Positions 47,913-56,848 of a DNA stretch of 64,000 nt are shown here, piece by piece (within the stretch, counting starts at the first letter, position 1; every line of letters begins with the position of its first letter). A program made the translations under genes and the position numbers. A model generated the notes under the pieces. The model made no database searches and had not been told where the DNA came from. It was given only the letters and a program-made list of their open reading frames with translations. Origin of the DNA: an uncultured Sphingorhabdus sp. (lineage in GTDB: Bacteria > Pseudomonadota > Alphaproteobacteria > Sphingomonadales > Sphingomonadaceae); the NCBI GenBank assembly GCA_937873665.1, contig CALMYW010000394.1, positions 124,001 to 188,000 on the forward strand, in the 5' to 3' direction.

Positions 47913-47936
47913 GGTGTGTTATTTTTTTAATACACC
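47913..47936. terminator. Weak hairpin between tesA and telA
   Basis: GGTGTGTTA and TAATACACC form a 9-bp stem (one G-U pair) around a T-rich loop, 8 bp past the tesA stop. There is no U-tract on the tesA strand, so termination is uncertain. Confidence 0.35.
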
Positions 47937-47943
47937 TGCTGTT

Positions 47944-48639
47944 TCAGGGCTGGAGCGCCTTTTCGACAAGCGGCGCAAGGCCGTCGACGACCTTCGCCAC
48001 ACCTTGCGCGTTGGGATGAATATTATCGGGCAACATCAGCTTTGGATCGGCAACCACACCGTCGAGGAAAAAGGGATAAAGCGGCGCATCATATTGCTTC
48101 GCCAGTTTGGGAAAGATCGGGTTGAAGGCAGCAGCATAGTCTGGCCCGAGATTAGGCGCGGCCAACATACCCGTAAGCACAACGTCAATATCGCGCTTTT
48201 TGAGTTCATCGAGCATCGCCTTGAGGTTCGCCTCGGTTTCCTTGGGCTGGATTCCGCGCAGCATATCGTTTCCGCCCAGCCCCAACACAACCAGATCGGG
48301 CTTCTTTTCCAGATTATCGAGCACAAAGGTCAGGCGTTGCTTGCCCGCTGCAGTTGTTTCTCCCGACACCCCGGCATTGTGCACGCGCGCCTTTATGCCG
48401 GCATTTTCGAGCGCTCCCTGAAGCTGAGGTGCGAGCCCTTCCGTCGGACCGAGACGATACCCCGCATAAAGGCTATCCCCAAATGCCACGACGAGCTTGT
48501 CATATTGTGCAGCCTCTACCTTGGCAGGCGCAATTTGAGCCGTTTCCTCTGTGGGGGTTGCTACAGGTGAAGACCCGCATGCAGCAAGGGCTTGGACAAG
48601 CAGTAAAGCCGCACCATATAAGGTAAAATTCGTCTTCAT
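47944..48639 (-). CDS. TesA-like GDSL arylesterase/lysophospholipase, lipoprotein
   Basis: A 231-residue SGNH hydrolase. The lipobox is LAAC (C21), so it is anchored to a membrane by lipid. The catalytic Ser is S56 in VAFGDSLYAG; the GxND block is GLGGNDMLRG; Asp and His are in LPDNIHPNAQG. Relatives are multifunctional thioesterase I / protease I / lysophospholipase L1. It is divergent from the YbbA-like ATPase with only 12 bp between start codons, the same order as tesA-ybbA-ybbP in E. coli. Confidence 0.93.
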   Translation of the reverse strand: MKTNFTLYGAALLLVQALAACGSSPVATPTEETAQIAPAKVEAAQYDKLVVAFGDSLYAGYRLGPTEGLAPQLQGALENAGIKARVHNAGVSGETTAAGKQRLTFVLDNLEKKPDLVVLGLGGNDMLRGIQPKETEANLKAMLDELKKRDIDVVLTGMLAAPNLGPDYAAAFNPIFPKLAKQYDAPLYPFFLDGVVADPKLMLPDNIHPNAQGVAKVVDGLAPLVEKALQP

Positions 48640-48653
48640 AAGGAACTCTCCTT
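48640..48653. promoter_or_regulatory. Shared ribosome-binding palindrome of tesA and ybbA
   Basis: AAGGAACTCTCCTT reads AAGGA on both strands. On the plus strand AAGGA is 7 bp before the TTG start of the ATPase gene; on the minus strand AAGGAG is 8 bp before the tesA ATG. The minus-strand site overlaps the plus-strand start codon. Confidence 0.7.
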
Positions 48654-49347
48654 GTCCGCCACACAAACCGAGGCGCCCGATATGGCGATACGGGCGTCGA
48701 ATGTCACCCTCACGCTTGGGGCCAGCGACGCGCAGGTATCAATTTTGCGCGGCGTCGATCTCGAGGTGCCTTATGGGGTCAGTGTAGCTCTGCTCGGGCC
48801 TTCGGGTTCAGGCAAAAGTTCCCTAATGGCTGTGTTGGCTGGTTTGGAACGGGCCAGCGGCGGTTCGGTGTTGGTCGACGGTTTGAACTTTACCGAACTG
48901 GATGAGGATGCTTTAGCCCGCGCACGGCGCGGACGCATTGGCATCGTGTTGCAGGCTTTTCACCTGCTGCCCACAATGACCGCGCTCGAAAATGTCGCAG
49001 TGCCGATGGAACTGGCAGGCATCGACGATCCCTTCGGACGCGCTGCCAAGGAATTGGAAGCGGTAGGCCTTGCTCATCGTCTGACCCACTATCCCTCTCA
49101 ACTTTCCGGCGGCGAGCAGCAGCGTGTGGCGATAGCGCGCGCAATGGCGGCCGCCCCGAAGATCATCTTCGCCGACGAACCGACGGGCAATCTGGATGGC
49201 TCGACCGGATCGTCGATTATAGACCTGTTGTTCGAACGGCGTGCTGCATTGGGGGCGACGCTGCTCATTATCACCCATGATCCCACTCTTGCTGCCCGCT
49301 GTGACCGCGTGATTGCGATGCAGGATGGGTTGGTGGTTGAAGCGTGA
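48652..49347 (+). CDS. ABC transporter ATP-binding protein, YbbA/LolD-like
   Basis: A 231-residue ATPase of the MacB/LolD group. Walker A GPSGSGKSSLMAVLAG is near residues 44-59, signature LSGGEQQRVAIARA near 148, and Walker B IIFADEPTGNLDG near 172. The start is a TTG at 48652 with an AAGGA site; an ATG at 48682 is an alternative. With the FtsX-like permease downstream it should form a YbbA-YbbP-type complex, which acts on substrates at the periplasmic face rather than importing them. The substrate is unknown. Confidence 0.93.
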   Translation: MSATQTEAPDMAIRASNVTLTLGASDAQVSILRGVDLEVPYGVSVALLGPSGSGKSSLMAVLAGLERASGGSVLVDGLNFTELDEDALARARRGRIGIVLQAFHLLPTMTALENVAVPMELAGIDDPFGRAAKELEAVGLAHRLTHYPSQLSGGEQQRVAIARAMAAAPKIIFADEPTGNLDGSTGSSIIDLLFERRAALGATLLIITHDPTLAARCDRVIAMQDGLVVEA

Positions 49348-49370
49348 CGATGCACACTTTCTCTTTCATC

Positions 49371-49454
49371 GTCATTCCCGCGAAGGCGGGAATCCATCAC
49401 CCGCCGTTGAAATTTAACCCGCCGGTGATGGACCCCCGCCTTCGCGGGGGTGAC
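49371..49454. repeat. 84 bp palindromic element, copy 3 (inverted)
   Basis: An intact copy, in the opposite orientation to those at 24508 and 46510, between the ATPase and permease genes of one operon. Both end hairpins are perfect. The permease ATG follows 17 bp after the element. Confidence 0.85.
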
Positions 49455-49471
49455 GAGAAGGTGGAACACTG

Positions 49472-51973
49472 ATGGGTTGGGGGTCCCTCTGGCGCATTGC
49501 CCGTCGCGATCTTTCCGCGCGCATTCGAGGTCTGCGCCTGCTTGTCGTCTGCCTGTTCCTGGGCGTTGCCACATTGGCGGCTATCGGCAGCCTGACAGCC
49601 AGCATCACTGAAGAATTGTCGCGTCGCGGCCAAACCATCCTTGGCGGTGACATCGAAATCGGTATCGCCCAGCGCGAGGCAAGCGACGCCGAACTGAAAG
49701 CCTTTGCTGCAGCGGGTACGGTTTCGGAAACCGTACGCCTGCGCGCCATGGCCATCGGCCCCGACGGCAGCGACAGCATATTGGCCGAACTGAAAGCCAT
49801 TGACGGCACTTACCCGCTATATGGCAAATTGCTGCTGCAGGGCGGCACAGTTGCGAAGGCACCCAAGGACGGGGAAATCTATGTCGGCCAGACGCTGGCG
49901 GACCGTTTCAACCTTGCGACCGGCGGGTCCGTGCGATTTGGTGAGGCGGCCTTCAAAGTCGCGGGCGTGATTGCCGAAGAACCCGATCGCTTGGGCGAGG
50001 GTTTCACGCTTGGGCCGGTGGCTTTGGTTTCGCTCGCCTCATTGGATGGCACAAAGCTGATCCAGCCGGGCAGCATGTTTGAAAGCAAATATCGCATCAA
50101 ACTGCCCGCCAGCGCCGATCCCGAAGCTATCGCCAAATCGCTTGAACAGCAATTTCCCTCTGCCGGATGGGACATCACTGATCGCTCGAACGGCGCACCC
50201 GGCACGCGCCGTTTCATTGAACGCATGGGGCAATTCCTGACGCTGGTCGGGCTTGCTGCATTGGTGATTGCCGGCATCGGTGTCGGCAACGGCGTGGGCA
50301 GCTATCTGGAAAGCAAGCGTGCGGGGATCGCCACGCTGAAAGTGACCGGCGCGGATAGCGGCATTATTTTCCGCATCTACATGCTTCAGATTTTCGCAGT
50401 TGCGGCGGTAGCGATTCTGGTAGGGCTTGCGGTAGGCAGTGTGATGCCGATGGCGATAGGCTGGATCGCAGGTGATATCTTGCCTGTAGCGCCCGGTTTC
50501 ACCCTGCACCCGCTGCCCCTCATCGTCAGCGCGGTATACGGACTGCTCATTGCCTTCGCCTTCGCCCTGCCTCCCCTCGCCCGCGCACGCACGGTGCCCG
50601 CTGCCGGGCTGTACCGTTCGGTTGTCGAGGGCAGCAGCCGCGTCGACCGACGCACGGCAATATGGGTAACGGCCAGCATCGCCGCAATCGTCGCGCTGGC
50701 GGTCGGCACTGCGCGCGAACCGATCTTCTCGCTGGGCTTTATCGGCGCGGCTTTTGCCCTGTTGGTGCTACTCGCCCTGATCGCATGGGGTATGCGGGCG
50801 ATAGCTTTGCGACTGCCTCGTCCCAAAGCCCCGCTGCCGCGTCTTGCACTTGCCAATTTGCATCGGCCAGGATCGCACACACAGGCGCTGGTGATCGCGC
50901 TGGGCCTTGGCCTAACCCTTTTCGTCACGCTGGCGGCGATCCAGACCAGCATCAACAATGAAATCCAGAACAGCGTCCCCGAACGCGCCCCGAGCTTTTT
51001 TGCGCTCGATATCCCGCGCGAGCAGACGGAAGAATTCTCGGCGATGGTCCGCAAGGAAGCGCCTGATGCCGAGATCAACCTCATCCCCTCCTTGCGCGGC
51101 ACCATCGTCGAATTTGGCGGCCAGCGCGTTGACCAGTTGGAAGAACTTCCGGAAGGCGCGTGGGTGCTCAATGGCGATCGGGGCTTGACCTATAGCCCGC
51201 AGGTGCCAGAAGGCAGCGAAGTCATCGCAGGCGAATGGTGGCCTGCCGACTATAAAGGGCCTGCCCTTGTCTCGCTCGATATCCGTGTCGCGGAGTCGCT
51301 TGGCGTAGGCGTTGGCGACAGCCTGACCGTCAGTGTTCTCGGCGTCGAGATCCCCACCAAAATCGGCTCGCTGCGCGAAGTGAAGTGGGAGAATTTCGGG
51401 CTCAACTATGCGCTGGTTTTCTCACCCGGCACCTTCGACGCCGCCCCGCACAGCATGGTCGCAACACTAACCGTTCCAGCCGAAGCAGAACGGGCACTGG
51501 CAAAGTCGATACCGCCTGCCTTCCCGTCCTCGTCGCTGATTGAAGTCGGCGAAGTCGTGAGCCAGGTAACGGTTCTGCTGCAGCAAATGGCACAGGCGAT
51601 TGCTGCGGCGGCCTCGATCGCCATTCTTGCGGGCATTGCGGTGCTCGTCGGCGCAATTGCCGCAGCCCGGCAGAGCCGCGTTTACGACAGCGTCATTATG
51701 AAGCTGCTCGGCGCGACGCGGCGGCAGATATTGGGTGCGCAGGCGCTGGAATATGCAATTCGCGCGGCGGTGCTTGGTCTTGTCGCGCTGGCGCTTGGGC
51801 TGGGTGCAGGCTGGTATGTGATCGTGCAAATCTTCGATTTCACCTTCGCTCCGGACCCGGCGACACTGGCGTGGACGCTGATCGGCGGCGCGGGATTGAC
51901 TTTTGCACTCGGCATGTTGGGATCGCTGCCTATATTGGCCGCGCGCCCGGCTGAGGCGCTCAGGAGCCTCTAA
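49472..51973 (+). CDS. FtsX-like ABC transporter permease, YbbP-like
   Basis: An 833-residue inner-membrane protein with two FtsX/MacB-type permease cores: an N-terminal helix with a large periplasmic domain (about 40-250), a first block of helices (about 250-440), a second periplasmic domain (about 470-700) and C-terminal helices (about 705-833). The ten-helix layout matches YbbP/YknZ-type permeases linked to tesA. It is probably co-transcribed with the ATPase, from which it is separated by an 84 bp repeat that may modulate its expression. Confidence 0.92.
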   Translation: MGWGSLWRIARRDLSARIRGLRLLVVCLFLGVATLAAIGSLTASITEELSRRGQTILGGDIEIGIAQREASDAELKAFAAAGTVSETVRLRAMAIGPDGSDSILAELKAIDGTYPLYGKLLLQGGTVAKAPKDGEIYVGQTLADRFNLATGGSVRFGEAAFKVAGVIAEEPDRLGEGFTLGPVALVSLASLDGTKLIQPGSMFESKYRIKLPASADPEAIAKSLEQQFPSAGWDITDRSNGAPGTRRFIERMGQFLTLVGLAALVIAGIGVGNGVGSYLESKRAGIATLKVTGADSGIIFRIYMLQIFAVAAVAILVGLAVGSVMPMAIGWIAGDILPVAPGFTLHPLPLIVSAVYGLLIAFAFALPPLARARTVPAAGLYRSVVEGSSRVDRRTAIWVTASIAAIVALAVGTAREPIFSLGFIGAAFALLVLLALIAWGMRAIALRLPRPKAPLPRLALANLHRPGSHTQALVIALGLGLTLFVTLAAIQTSINNEIQNSVPERAPSFFALDIPREQTEEFSAMVRKEAPDAEINLIPSLRGTIVEFGGQRVDQLEELPEGAWVLNGDRGLTYSPQVPEGSEVIAGEWWPADYKGPALVSLDIRVAESLGVGVGDSLTVSVLGVEIPTKIGSLREVKWENFGLNYALVFSPGTFDAAPHSMVATLTVPAEAERALAKSIPPAFPSSSLIEVGEVVSQVTVLLQQMAQAIAAAASIAILAGIAVLVGAIAAARQSRVYDSVIMKLLGATRRQILGAQALEYAIRAAVLGLVALALGLGAGWYVIVQIFDFTFAPDPATLAWTLIGGAGLTFALGMLGSLPILAARPAEALRSL

Positions 51974-51979
51974 ATTTCA

Positions 51980-52068
51980 CCGTAGTGCTGAGCCTGTCGA
52001 AGCACGCCTCACCGGACAAGCGCCGTTCACCTCCGGTGGCCTTCGGCACGACAGGCTCAGGGCTACGG
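51980..52068. repeat. GTAG-headed REP pair between convergent genes
   Basis: An 89 bp imperfect inverted repeat. The arms CCGTAGTGCTGAGCCTGTCG and CGACAGGCTCAGGGCTACGG match except at two positions. Each arm begins GTAG followed by a small hairpin, the form of classical REP sequences. The centre holds ACCTCCGGTGGCCTTCGGC (52029-52047), nearly the same as a module in the repeat at 26995. It lies between the permease and the BASS transporter genes and could end both transcripts. Confidence 0.75.
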
Positions 52069-52070
52069 TT

Positions 52071-53039
52071 TTAGTGGGATCGCGCAAACCGCGCCGCCAG
52101 CGGTGCAGACAGCAGCAATTGCGCCATATGGTAGATGATGGCGGGCAGCACGATCAGCCCCGCCGAACTTCCAAAAAGGATCGCCGCCATCGGCGCACCC
52201 GTTGCGATGCTTTTTTGCGCACCGGCAAAGACGAGGCTGATCCGGTCCGCGCGGTCCAGCCCCAATAGCCTTCCGAAGAACCACGCCCCTGCAAAGGCAA
52301 AAGCCAGCAGCACGCCAAGCAAAGCACACAACGTCGCCATCGTCCCCAGATCGAGTGCAGACAGGCTGCCCGAATTCACCGCACCGGCAAAGGCAACATA
52401 AACCGCAATCAAAATCACCAGTCTGTCAAAGAAAGACAACATCGCCTTTTGCCGCTGCGCCCAACCACCCAGCCAGCACTGCGCAATCTGGCCAAGGGCA
52501 AAGGGCAATAGCAACATGGTTGCGATGCGGATGATCGTATCGCTTCCAATTGTTACGCCGGATGCTGCTCCCAGCATCAGAGCGACCAGCGCCGGTGTCA
52601 AAATAATACCCGAAAGGTTAGAGAGCGCCGCGCCTACTACCGACGCTGCCACATTGCCGCCACCCATAGAGCTGTAACTGATCGCCGACTGCACCGTCGA
52701 TGGCAGCATCGCGCAATACACCAATCCCGTCGCCAAAGCAGCAGGCAGCATCCACCCCGCCCCTTTTGCCAGTGCCAACCCCGCCAATGGCAGGGCAACA
52801 AAACTGAAGGCCAGCATCGCCCCCTGCACTTTCCAGCTGCGTGCCGCCTTTACCACTTCCTGACGCGGCAGGCGCAATCCGTGGAGGAAAAACAGCGCAA
52901 AAATGCTGACGAAACTGACGTCCTGCGCAATCGCCAGCCCCTGCCCGGATACCGGCAACAGCCAGCCAAGCAGCACCGCGGCCAGAAGAAGGAGCACGAA
53001 GCGGTCGGGGATCAGGCGTGAAATCATGGCGATGCGCAT
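52071..53039 (-). CDS. Bile acid:sodium symporter family (SLC10A7/YfeH-like) transporter
   Basis: A 322-residue BASS-fold membrane protein with about ten helices. The N-terminal RFVLLLLAAVLLGWLLPV helix and the GLVYCAMLPSTVQSAISYSS crossover motif (near 92-111) are typical of the YfeH/SLC10A7 subfamily. The ATG at 53039 has an AAGGA site 7 bp upstream; the frame is open to 53063. The transported solute is unknown. It starts 87 bp from the divergent typA. Confidence 0.88.
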   Translation of the reverse strand: MRIAMISRLIPDRFVLLLLAAVLLGWLLPVSGQGLAIAQDVSFVSIFALFFLHGLRLPRQEVVKAARSWKVQGAMLAFSFVALPLAGLALAKGAGWMLPAALATGLVYCAMLPSTVQSAISYSSMGGGNVAASVVGAALSNLSGIILTPALVALMLGAASGVTIGSDTIIRIATMLLLPFALGQIAQCWLGGWAQRQKAMLSFFDRLVILIAVYVAFAGAVNSGSLSALDLGTMATLCALLGVLLAFAFAGAWFFGRLLGLDRADRISLVFAGAQKSIATGAPMAAILFGSSAGLIVLPAIIYHMAQLLLSAPLAARFARSH

Positions 53040-53126
53040 AGCAATCCTTGCCGCAGTGCACAAACTAAGCTAAGGGCGCCCGCAATTGACGGTGCCTGTG
53101 CACCGCACTCCCAAAAGGCTAGATAA

Positions 53127-54947
53127 ATGTCCCTGCGCAATATCGCCATCATCGCGCACGTCGATCATGGCAAGACCACCCTTGTTGACCAGCTTTTCCG
53201 CCAGTCCGGAACCTTCCGCGACAACCAGCGCGTCGAAGAGCGGGCGATGGATTCGAACGACCTTGAAAAGGAACGCGGGATCACGATTCTGGCCAAGCCG
53301 ACCTCGGTCGAATGGGAAGGCACGCGGATCAACATTGTCGACACCCCGGGCCACGCCGACTTTGGCGGCGAAGTGGAGCGTATCCTGTCGATGGTCGACG
53401 GCGTCATCCTGCTGGTCGATTCGTCCGAAGGCGCGATGCCGCAGACGAAATTCGTGACCGGGAAGGCATTGAAACTCGGCTTGCGCCCGATCGTTGTCGT
53501 CAACAAGATCGACCGTCCCGACGAGCGTATCCAGGAAGTGCTCGACGAAGTGTTCGACCTGTTCGTCTCGCTCGACGCGACCGACGAGCAGCTGGATTTC
53601 CCCGTGCTCTACGCCTCGGGCCGCAACGGTTATGCCAATGAAAATCCGGACCTGCGCGAGGGCACGCTGACCCCGCTCTTCCAGAAGATCGTCGAGCATG
53701 TACCGCCGCCGGCTCTTGAAGTCGACGCGCCGTTCTCCTTCCTCGTGACCCTGTTGGACCGCGACAATTTCCTTGGCCGCATCCTCACCGGTCGCGTCCA
53801 GTCGGGAACGGTCAAGGTCAATCAGCCGATCCATGCGCTCGACATGGACGGCAAGGTCATCGAAACCGGTCGCGCTTCAAAGATTATGACTTTCCAAGGG
53901 CTTGATCGCGTGCCGACCGACGAAGCCAGCGCAGGCGACATCATTTCAATCGCTGGCTTGACGGTTGCGACGGTCTCGAACACCATTGCCGACACATCGG
54001 TCACCGAGGCAATTCAGGCGCAGCCGATCGATCCGCCGACGCTGTCGATGCGTTTTTCCGTGAACGATTCGCCGATGGCGGGCCGTGAAGGCACCAAGGT
54101 CACCAGCCGCATGATCCGCGATCGCCTTGAGCGCGAAGCCGAATCGAATGTCGCGATCAAGGTAACCGAAAGCGAAGACAAGGATTCGTTCGAAGTCGCT
54201 GGCCGCGGCGAACTCCAGCTTGGCGTGCTCATCGAAACGATGCGCCGCGAAGGTTTCGAACTCGGCATCAGCCGCCCGCGCGTGCTGTATCGCGAAGACG
54301 AAAACGGCAATCGCACCGAGCCTTATGAAACCGTCGTCATCGACGTGGATGACGAACATTCGGGCACGGTCGTTGAAAAAATGGCGCTGCGCAAAGGCGA
54401 AATGACCGACATGCGCCCGTCCGGCGGCGGCAAGACCCGCATCACCTTCAGCGCGCCTTCGCGCGGCCTGATCGGCTATCATGGCGAATTCCTGTCCGAC
54501 ACCCGCGGCACCGGCATCATGAACCGCCTGTTCGAAAAATACGGCCCCTATCGCGGCCCGATCGAAGGCCGGAAGAATGGCGTGCTGATCTCGAACGGCA
54601 ATGGCGAAGCAGTTGCCTACGCCCTCGGCCCTCTGGAAGAGCGCGGCATATTGTTCGTCTCGCCCGGCGAAGCGCTGTATGAAGGCATGATCATCGGCGA
54701 AAATGCCAAGCCCGAAGATCTTGAAGTCAACCCGATGAAGTCGAAGCAGCTGACGAACTTCCGTTCGACCGGCAAGGACGACGCCATCCGCCTGACCCCA
54801 CCCAAGATCATGACGCTCGAACAGGCCATCGCCTATATCGATGACGATGAAATGGTCGAGGTAACGCCCAAAAACATCCGCATCCGCAAGGCATTGCTCG
54901 ACCCGCATGAGCGGAAGAAGGCGAGCCGGAAGAAAGAGGCGGCTTGA
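53127..54947 (+). CDS. typA: Ribosome-associated GTPase TypA/BipA
   Basis: A 606-residue translational GTPase related to EF-G, involved in ribosome assembly and stress adaptation. G1 is [12 protein letters not shown], the switch region has [11 protein letters not shown]3 is [11 protein letters not shown] and G4 NKIDRPD. The domain order G, beta-barrel, III, V and the BipA-specific C-terminus follow, ending in a Lys-rich tail. Length matches the family. It stands alone. Confidence 0.98.
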   Translation: MSLRNIAIIAHVDHGKTTLVDQLFRQSGTFRDNQRVEERAMDSNDLEKERGITILAKPTSVEWEGTRINIVDTPGHADFGGEVERILSMVDGVILLVDSSEGAMPQTKFVTGKALKLGLRPIVVVNKIDRPDERIQEVLDEVFDLFVSLDATDEQLDFPVLYASGRNGYANENPDLREGTLTPLFQKIVEHVPPPALEVDAPFSFLVTLLDRDNFLGRILTGRVQSGTVKVNQPIHALDMDGKVIETGRASKIMTFQGLDRVPTDEASAGDIISIAGLTVATVSNTIADTSVTEAIQAQPIDPPTLSMRFSVNDSPMAGREGTKVTSRMIRDRLEREAESNVAIKVTESEDKDSFEVAGRGELQLGVLIETMRREGFELGISRPRVLYREDENGNRTEPYETVVIDVDDEHSGTVVEKMALRKGEMTDMRPSGGGKTRITFSAPSRGLIGYHGEFLSDTRGTGIMNRLFEKYGPYRGPIEGRKNGVLISNGNGEAVAYALGPLEERGILFVSPGEALYEGMIIGENAKPEDLEVNPMKSKQLTNFRSTGKDDAIRLTPPKIMTLEQAIAYIDDDEMVEVTPKNIRIRKALLDPHERKKASRKKEAA

Positions 54948-54964
54948 GGCAACAGCCTCAAGTC

Positions 54965-56065
54965 CTACTCAGCGTTGGGGAGGTCAATTTTTAGATCTTG
55001 TCCAAAACGCAAACCGTACACGTCGCATGCCAGCTTGATAATTTTCAGTTTCTCACGATTGGCGATATTCAATCCGATCAACCATCCGTCGTGAAACTCT
55101 TCTGCTCGAGCAAGGTCGGGGCGGCTAGGGTAAATTTCAGCGACGGTTCGAGCAATATGGTTCCGGCTACGCGATTGAACCGCGATCGACAGCTGTTCTA
55201 CAAGTGATGGATTTGTTTGCGCAATCGTCGATAATACTTCGACGAGTGCATGATTTGCGTTCGGTGCTGAGCGCTCACTGCCAAAAATCGTAAAGGTCAA
55301 ATCTCGTCGAGAAACCGCTCGGGTCGTTGTCAGTCTCTGAGGTTTTGATATCTCAGTACGAACTGATTCATAGTCGACCGACATCGTTGTTTTTCCAGCC
55401 GATGCGTCCGGCACCAATCGAGCCAAAAATGTGGCAATTTCCTCATTAGATGGCCTAAACCCGGACTTTGCTTCGGCTTTATCGGCTAACAACTCTATTA
55501 GCAGGTCGTCACGCTCTCTGACTAGATCGGTCCAAGCGGCAGGGATTATCCGCTTTGCCTCACGCCTAGCTGACGCATCCTTGTAGTCGCGCTGAGCATC
55601 CTCCAATGCTTCACCGGATTTAACTCGCTCAAACGAGAGGTAGCGCTTAAAAATGCGAACGGATTCATCGGTGTCCCGATCGTCCATTTGCAAGCGATAT
55701 ACCCGCCGCTCGTCATAGCTTCCTTGCCCACTGGGCAGATAAAAACTCCATTCTCGTCCGTCCGTCAAAACACAAAGCTGAACACCTTGATGGAACGCAT
55801 ACTCAAAAAGCTGCCGATCGCCATCAAGCGAACGTCCAACGCCTTTGACTTCAATGAACGCATTTGGCCGGTTAGGTCGGCAGCAGAGTGCAAAATCGAC
55901 TCTCCCTTTGCCGCTCGTAAATTCAGGCAATACTAATTCCGGATCAGAAGTATCCCAACCCAGCGAACCTAGAAGCGGAATAACAATGCCATGTGAAACG
56001 GACGCCTCGTTAGGGTATGCTCCGCTTATCAAACGTTGCTTAATTCGGTCATTTAGCTGTTGCAT
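54965..56065 (-). CDS. Orphan PD-(D/E)XK restriction-type protein (HsdR N-terminal-like)
   Basis: A 366-residue protein whose N-terminal third resembles the nuclease domain of type I restriction R subunits. The nuclease core shows D57 in KGRVDFAL, then E72 and K74 in AFIEVKG, as in PD-(D/E)XK enzymes. The rest (about 150-366) is helical and unrecognised, with no helicase motifs. No hsdM or hsdS gene is nearby, so it is not a complete restriction system. Codon use is more AT-rich than that of its neighbours, and it is followed by a toxin-antitoxin module, suggesting an acquired patch. Function unknown. Confidence 0.7.
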   Translation of the reverse strand: MQQLNDRIKQRLISGAYPNEASVSHGIVIPLLGSLGWDTSDPELVLPEFTSGKGRVDFALCCRPNRPNAFIEVKGVGRSLDGDRQLFEYAFHQGVQLCVLTDGREWSFYLPSGQGSYDERRVYRLQMDDRDTDESVRIFKRYLSFERVKSGEALEDAQRDYKDASARREAKRIIPAAWTDLVRERDDLLIELLADKAEAKSGFRPSNEEIATFLARLVPDASAGKTTMSVDYESVRTEISKPQRLTTTRAVSRRDLTFTIFGSERSAPNANHALVEVLSTIAQTNPSLVEQLSIAVQSRSRNHIARTVAEIYPSRPDLARAEEFHDGWLIGLNIANREKLKIIKLACDVYGLRFGQDLKIDLPNAE

Positions 56066-56139
56066 GTATCCCGCTTTAACTTGATTTACGTAAAGTATTC
56101 AGCATAAATGCAGATACGAAGCAACAATTCATCCCATCT

Positions 56140-56155
56140 TGCCATCATGCCATCA
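56140..56155 (+). promoter_or_regulatory. Tandem 8-bp repeat upstream of vapB
   Basis: TGCCATCA is repeated exactly in tandem, 20 bp before the vapB start. It is a candidate operator for autoregulation by the VapBC complex, inferred from position. Confidence 0.4.
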
Positions 56156-56174
56156 AAAGCATAAACTCCTCTCC

Positions 56175-56435
56175 ATGACTGCCCCACAACTCTCCGTCCG
56201 TTCGGCCAAGGCACGCGATTTGGCGCATCAGCTTTCGGCCAAGGAAAAGCGGCCCATCCATGCAATTGTCGAGGATGCGCTAGTTGCTTATGCAAACCGG
56301 CAACCAAAAGAGAGCGCAGAGGCGTTCCTGCGGCGGCTGGGAGCGATTGGCGGCAAGGATGCCGATGACGATTTGGCCGATCTTGAGGCTTTCATCGCAG
56401 AAAACCGCAAACCGCATCGCGGCCTCGATTTGTGA
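56175..56435 (+). CDS. vapB: VapB-type antitoxin
   Basis: An 86-residue protein with a ribbon-helix-helix/phd-like N-terminus: TAPQLSVRSAKARDLAHQLS followed by PIHAIVEDALVAYANR. The acidic C-terminus (GGKDADDDLADLEAFIAE) should wrap the toxin. The ATG at 56175 is used. The last 4 bp overlap the vapC start, so the two are coupled. It neutralises VapC and represses the operon. Confidence 0.85.
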   Translation: MTAPQLSVRSAKARDLAHQLSAKEKRPIHAIVEDALVAYANRQPKESAEAFLRRLGAIGGKDADDDLADLEAFIAENRKPHRGLDL

Positions 56436-56848
56436 TCCTTCTCGATACCAATGTCATTTCAGAACTGATGAAAAAGCCTGCCAATGAACAGGTTACGGCT
56501 TGGTATTTGTTGCACGAGGCCGAGACGATAATTAGCGCGCCATCGCTTGGCGAGTTAGCTTTTGGCATCGCTCGGTTACCTGAGGGTCGTAGGCGTAGCG
56601 GGCTAGAAGCCGATCTTGCAGATTTGCGCGTCCGTTATGCCGACCGGTCTTTGCCATTCACTGCAAACAGCGCCAACATATATGGCGACATCATGTTCGA
56701 TGCACTGACAGCAAAGCATAATATGAATGTTGTCGATGGTCAGATTGCGGCGATTGCAGTCGAAAACGGCCTCCAGCTTGCAACACGCAACATCAAGGAC
56801 TTTCGTTTTACAGACTTGGCCCTGATCAATCCTTGGGAAGCCCCTTAA
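56432..56848 (+). CDS. vapC: VapC/FitB-type PIN-domain toxin
   Basis: A 138-residue PIN-domain ribonuclease. The acidic active site is represented by LLDTNVISELMKK (D5), a Glu in APSLGELAFGIARL, and the later VVDGQIAAIAVENGL Asp. Such toxins cut tRNA or rRNA and arrest growth. It is convergent with the flavoprotein gene; their stop codons overlap in TTAA (56845-56848). Confidence 0.93.
   Translation: MILLDTNVISELMKKPANEQVTAWYLLHEAETIISAPSLGELAFGIARLPEGRRRSGLEADLADLRVRYADRSLPFTANSANIYGDIMFDALTAKHNMNVVDGQIAAIAVENGLQLATRNIKDFRFTDLALINPWEAP

Noticed and set aside
53946..54908. 320-codon minus-strand frame opposite typA
   Set aside because: Shadow of typA with no conserved features.
54965..56848. 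Complete restriction-modification system
   Set aside because: No methyltransferase or specificity gene is nearby and the nuclease-like protein lacks helicase motifs.
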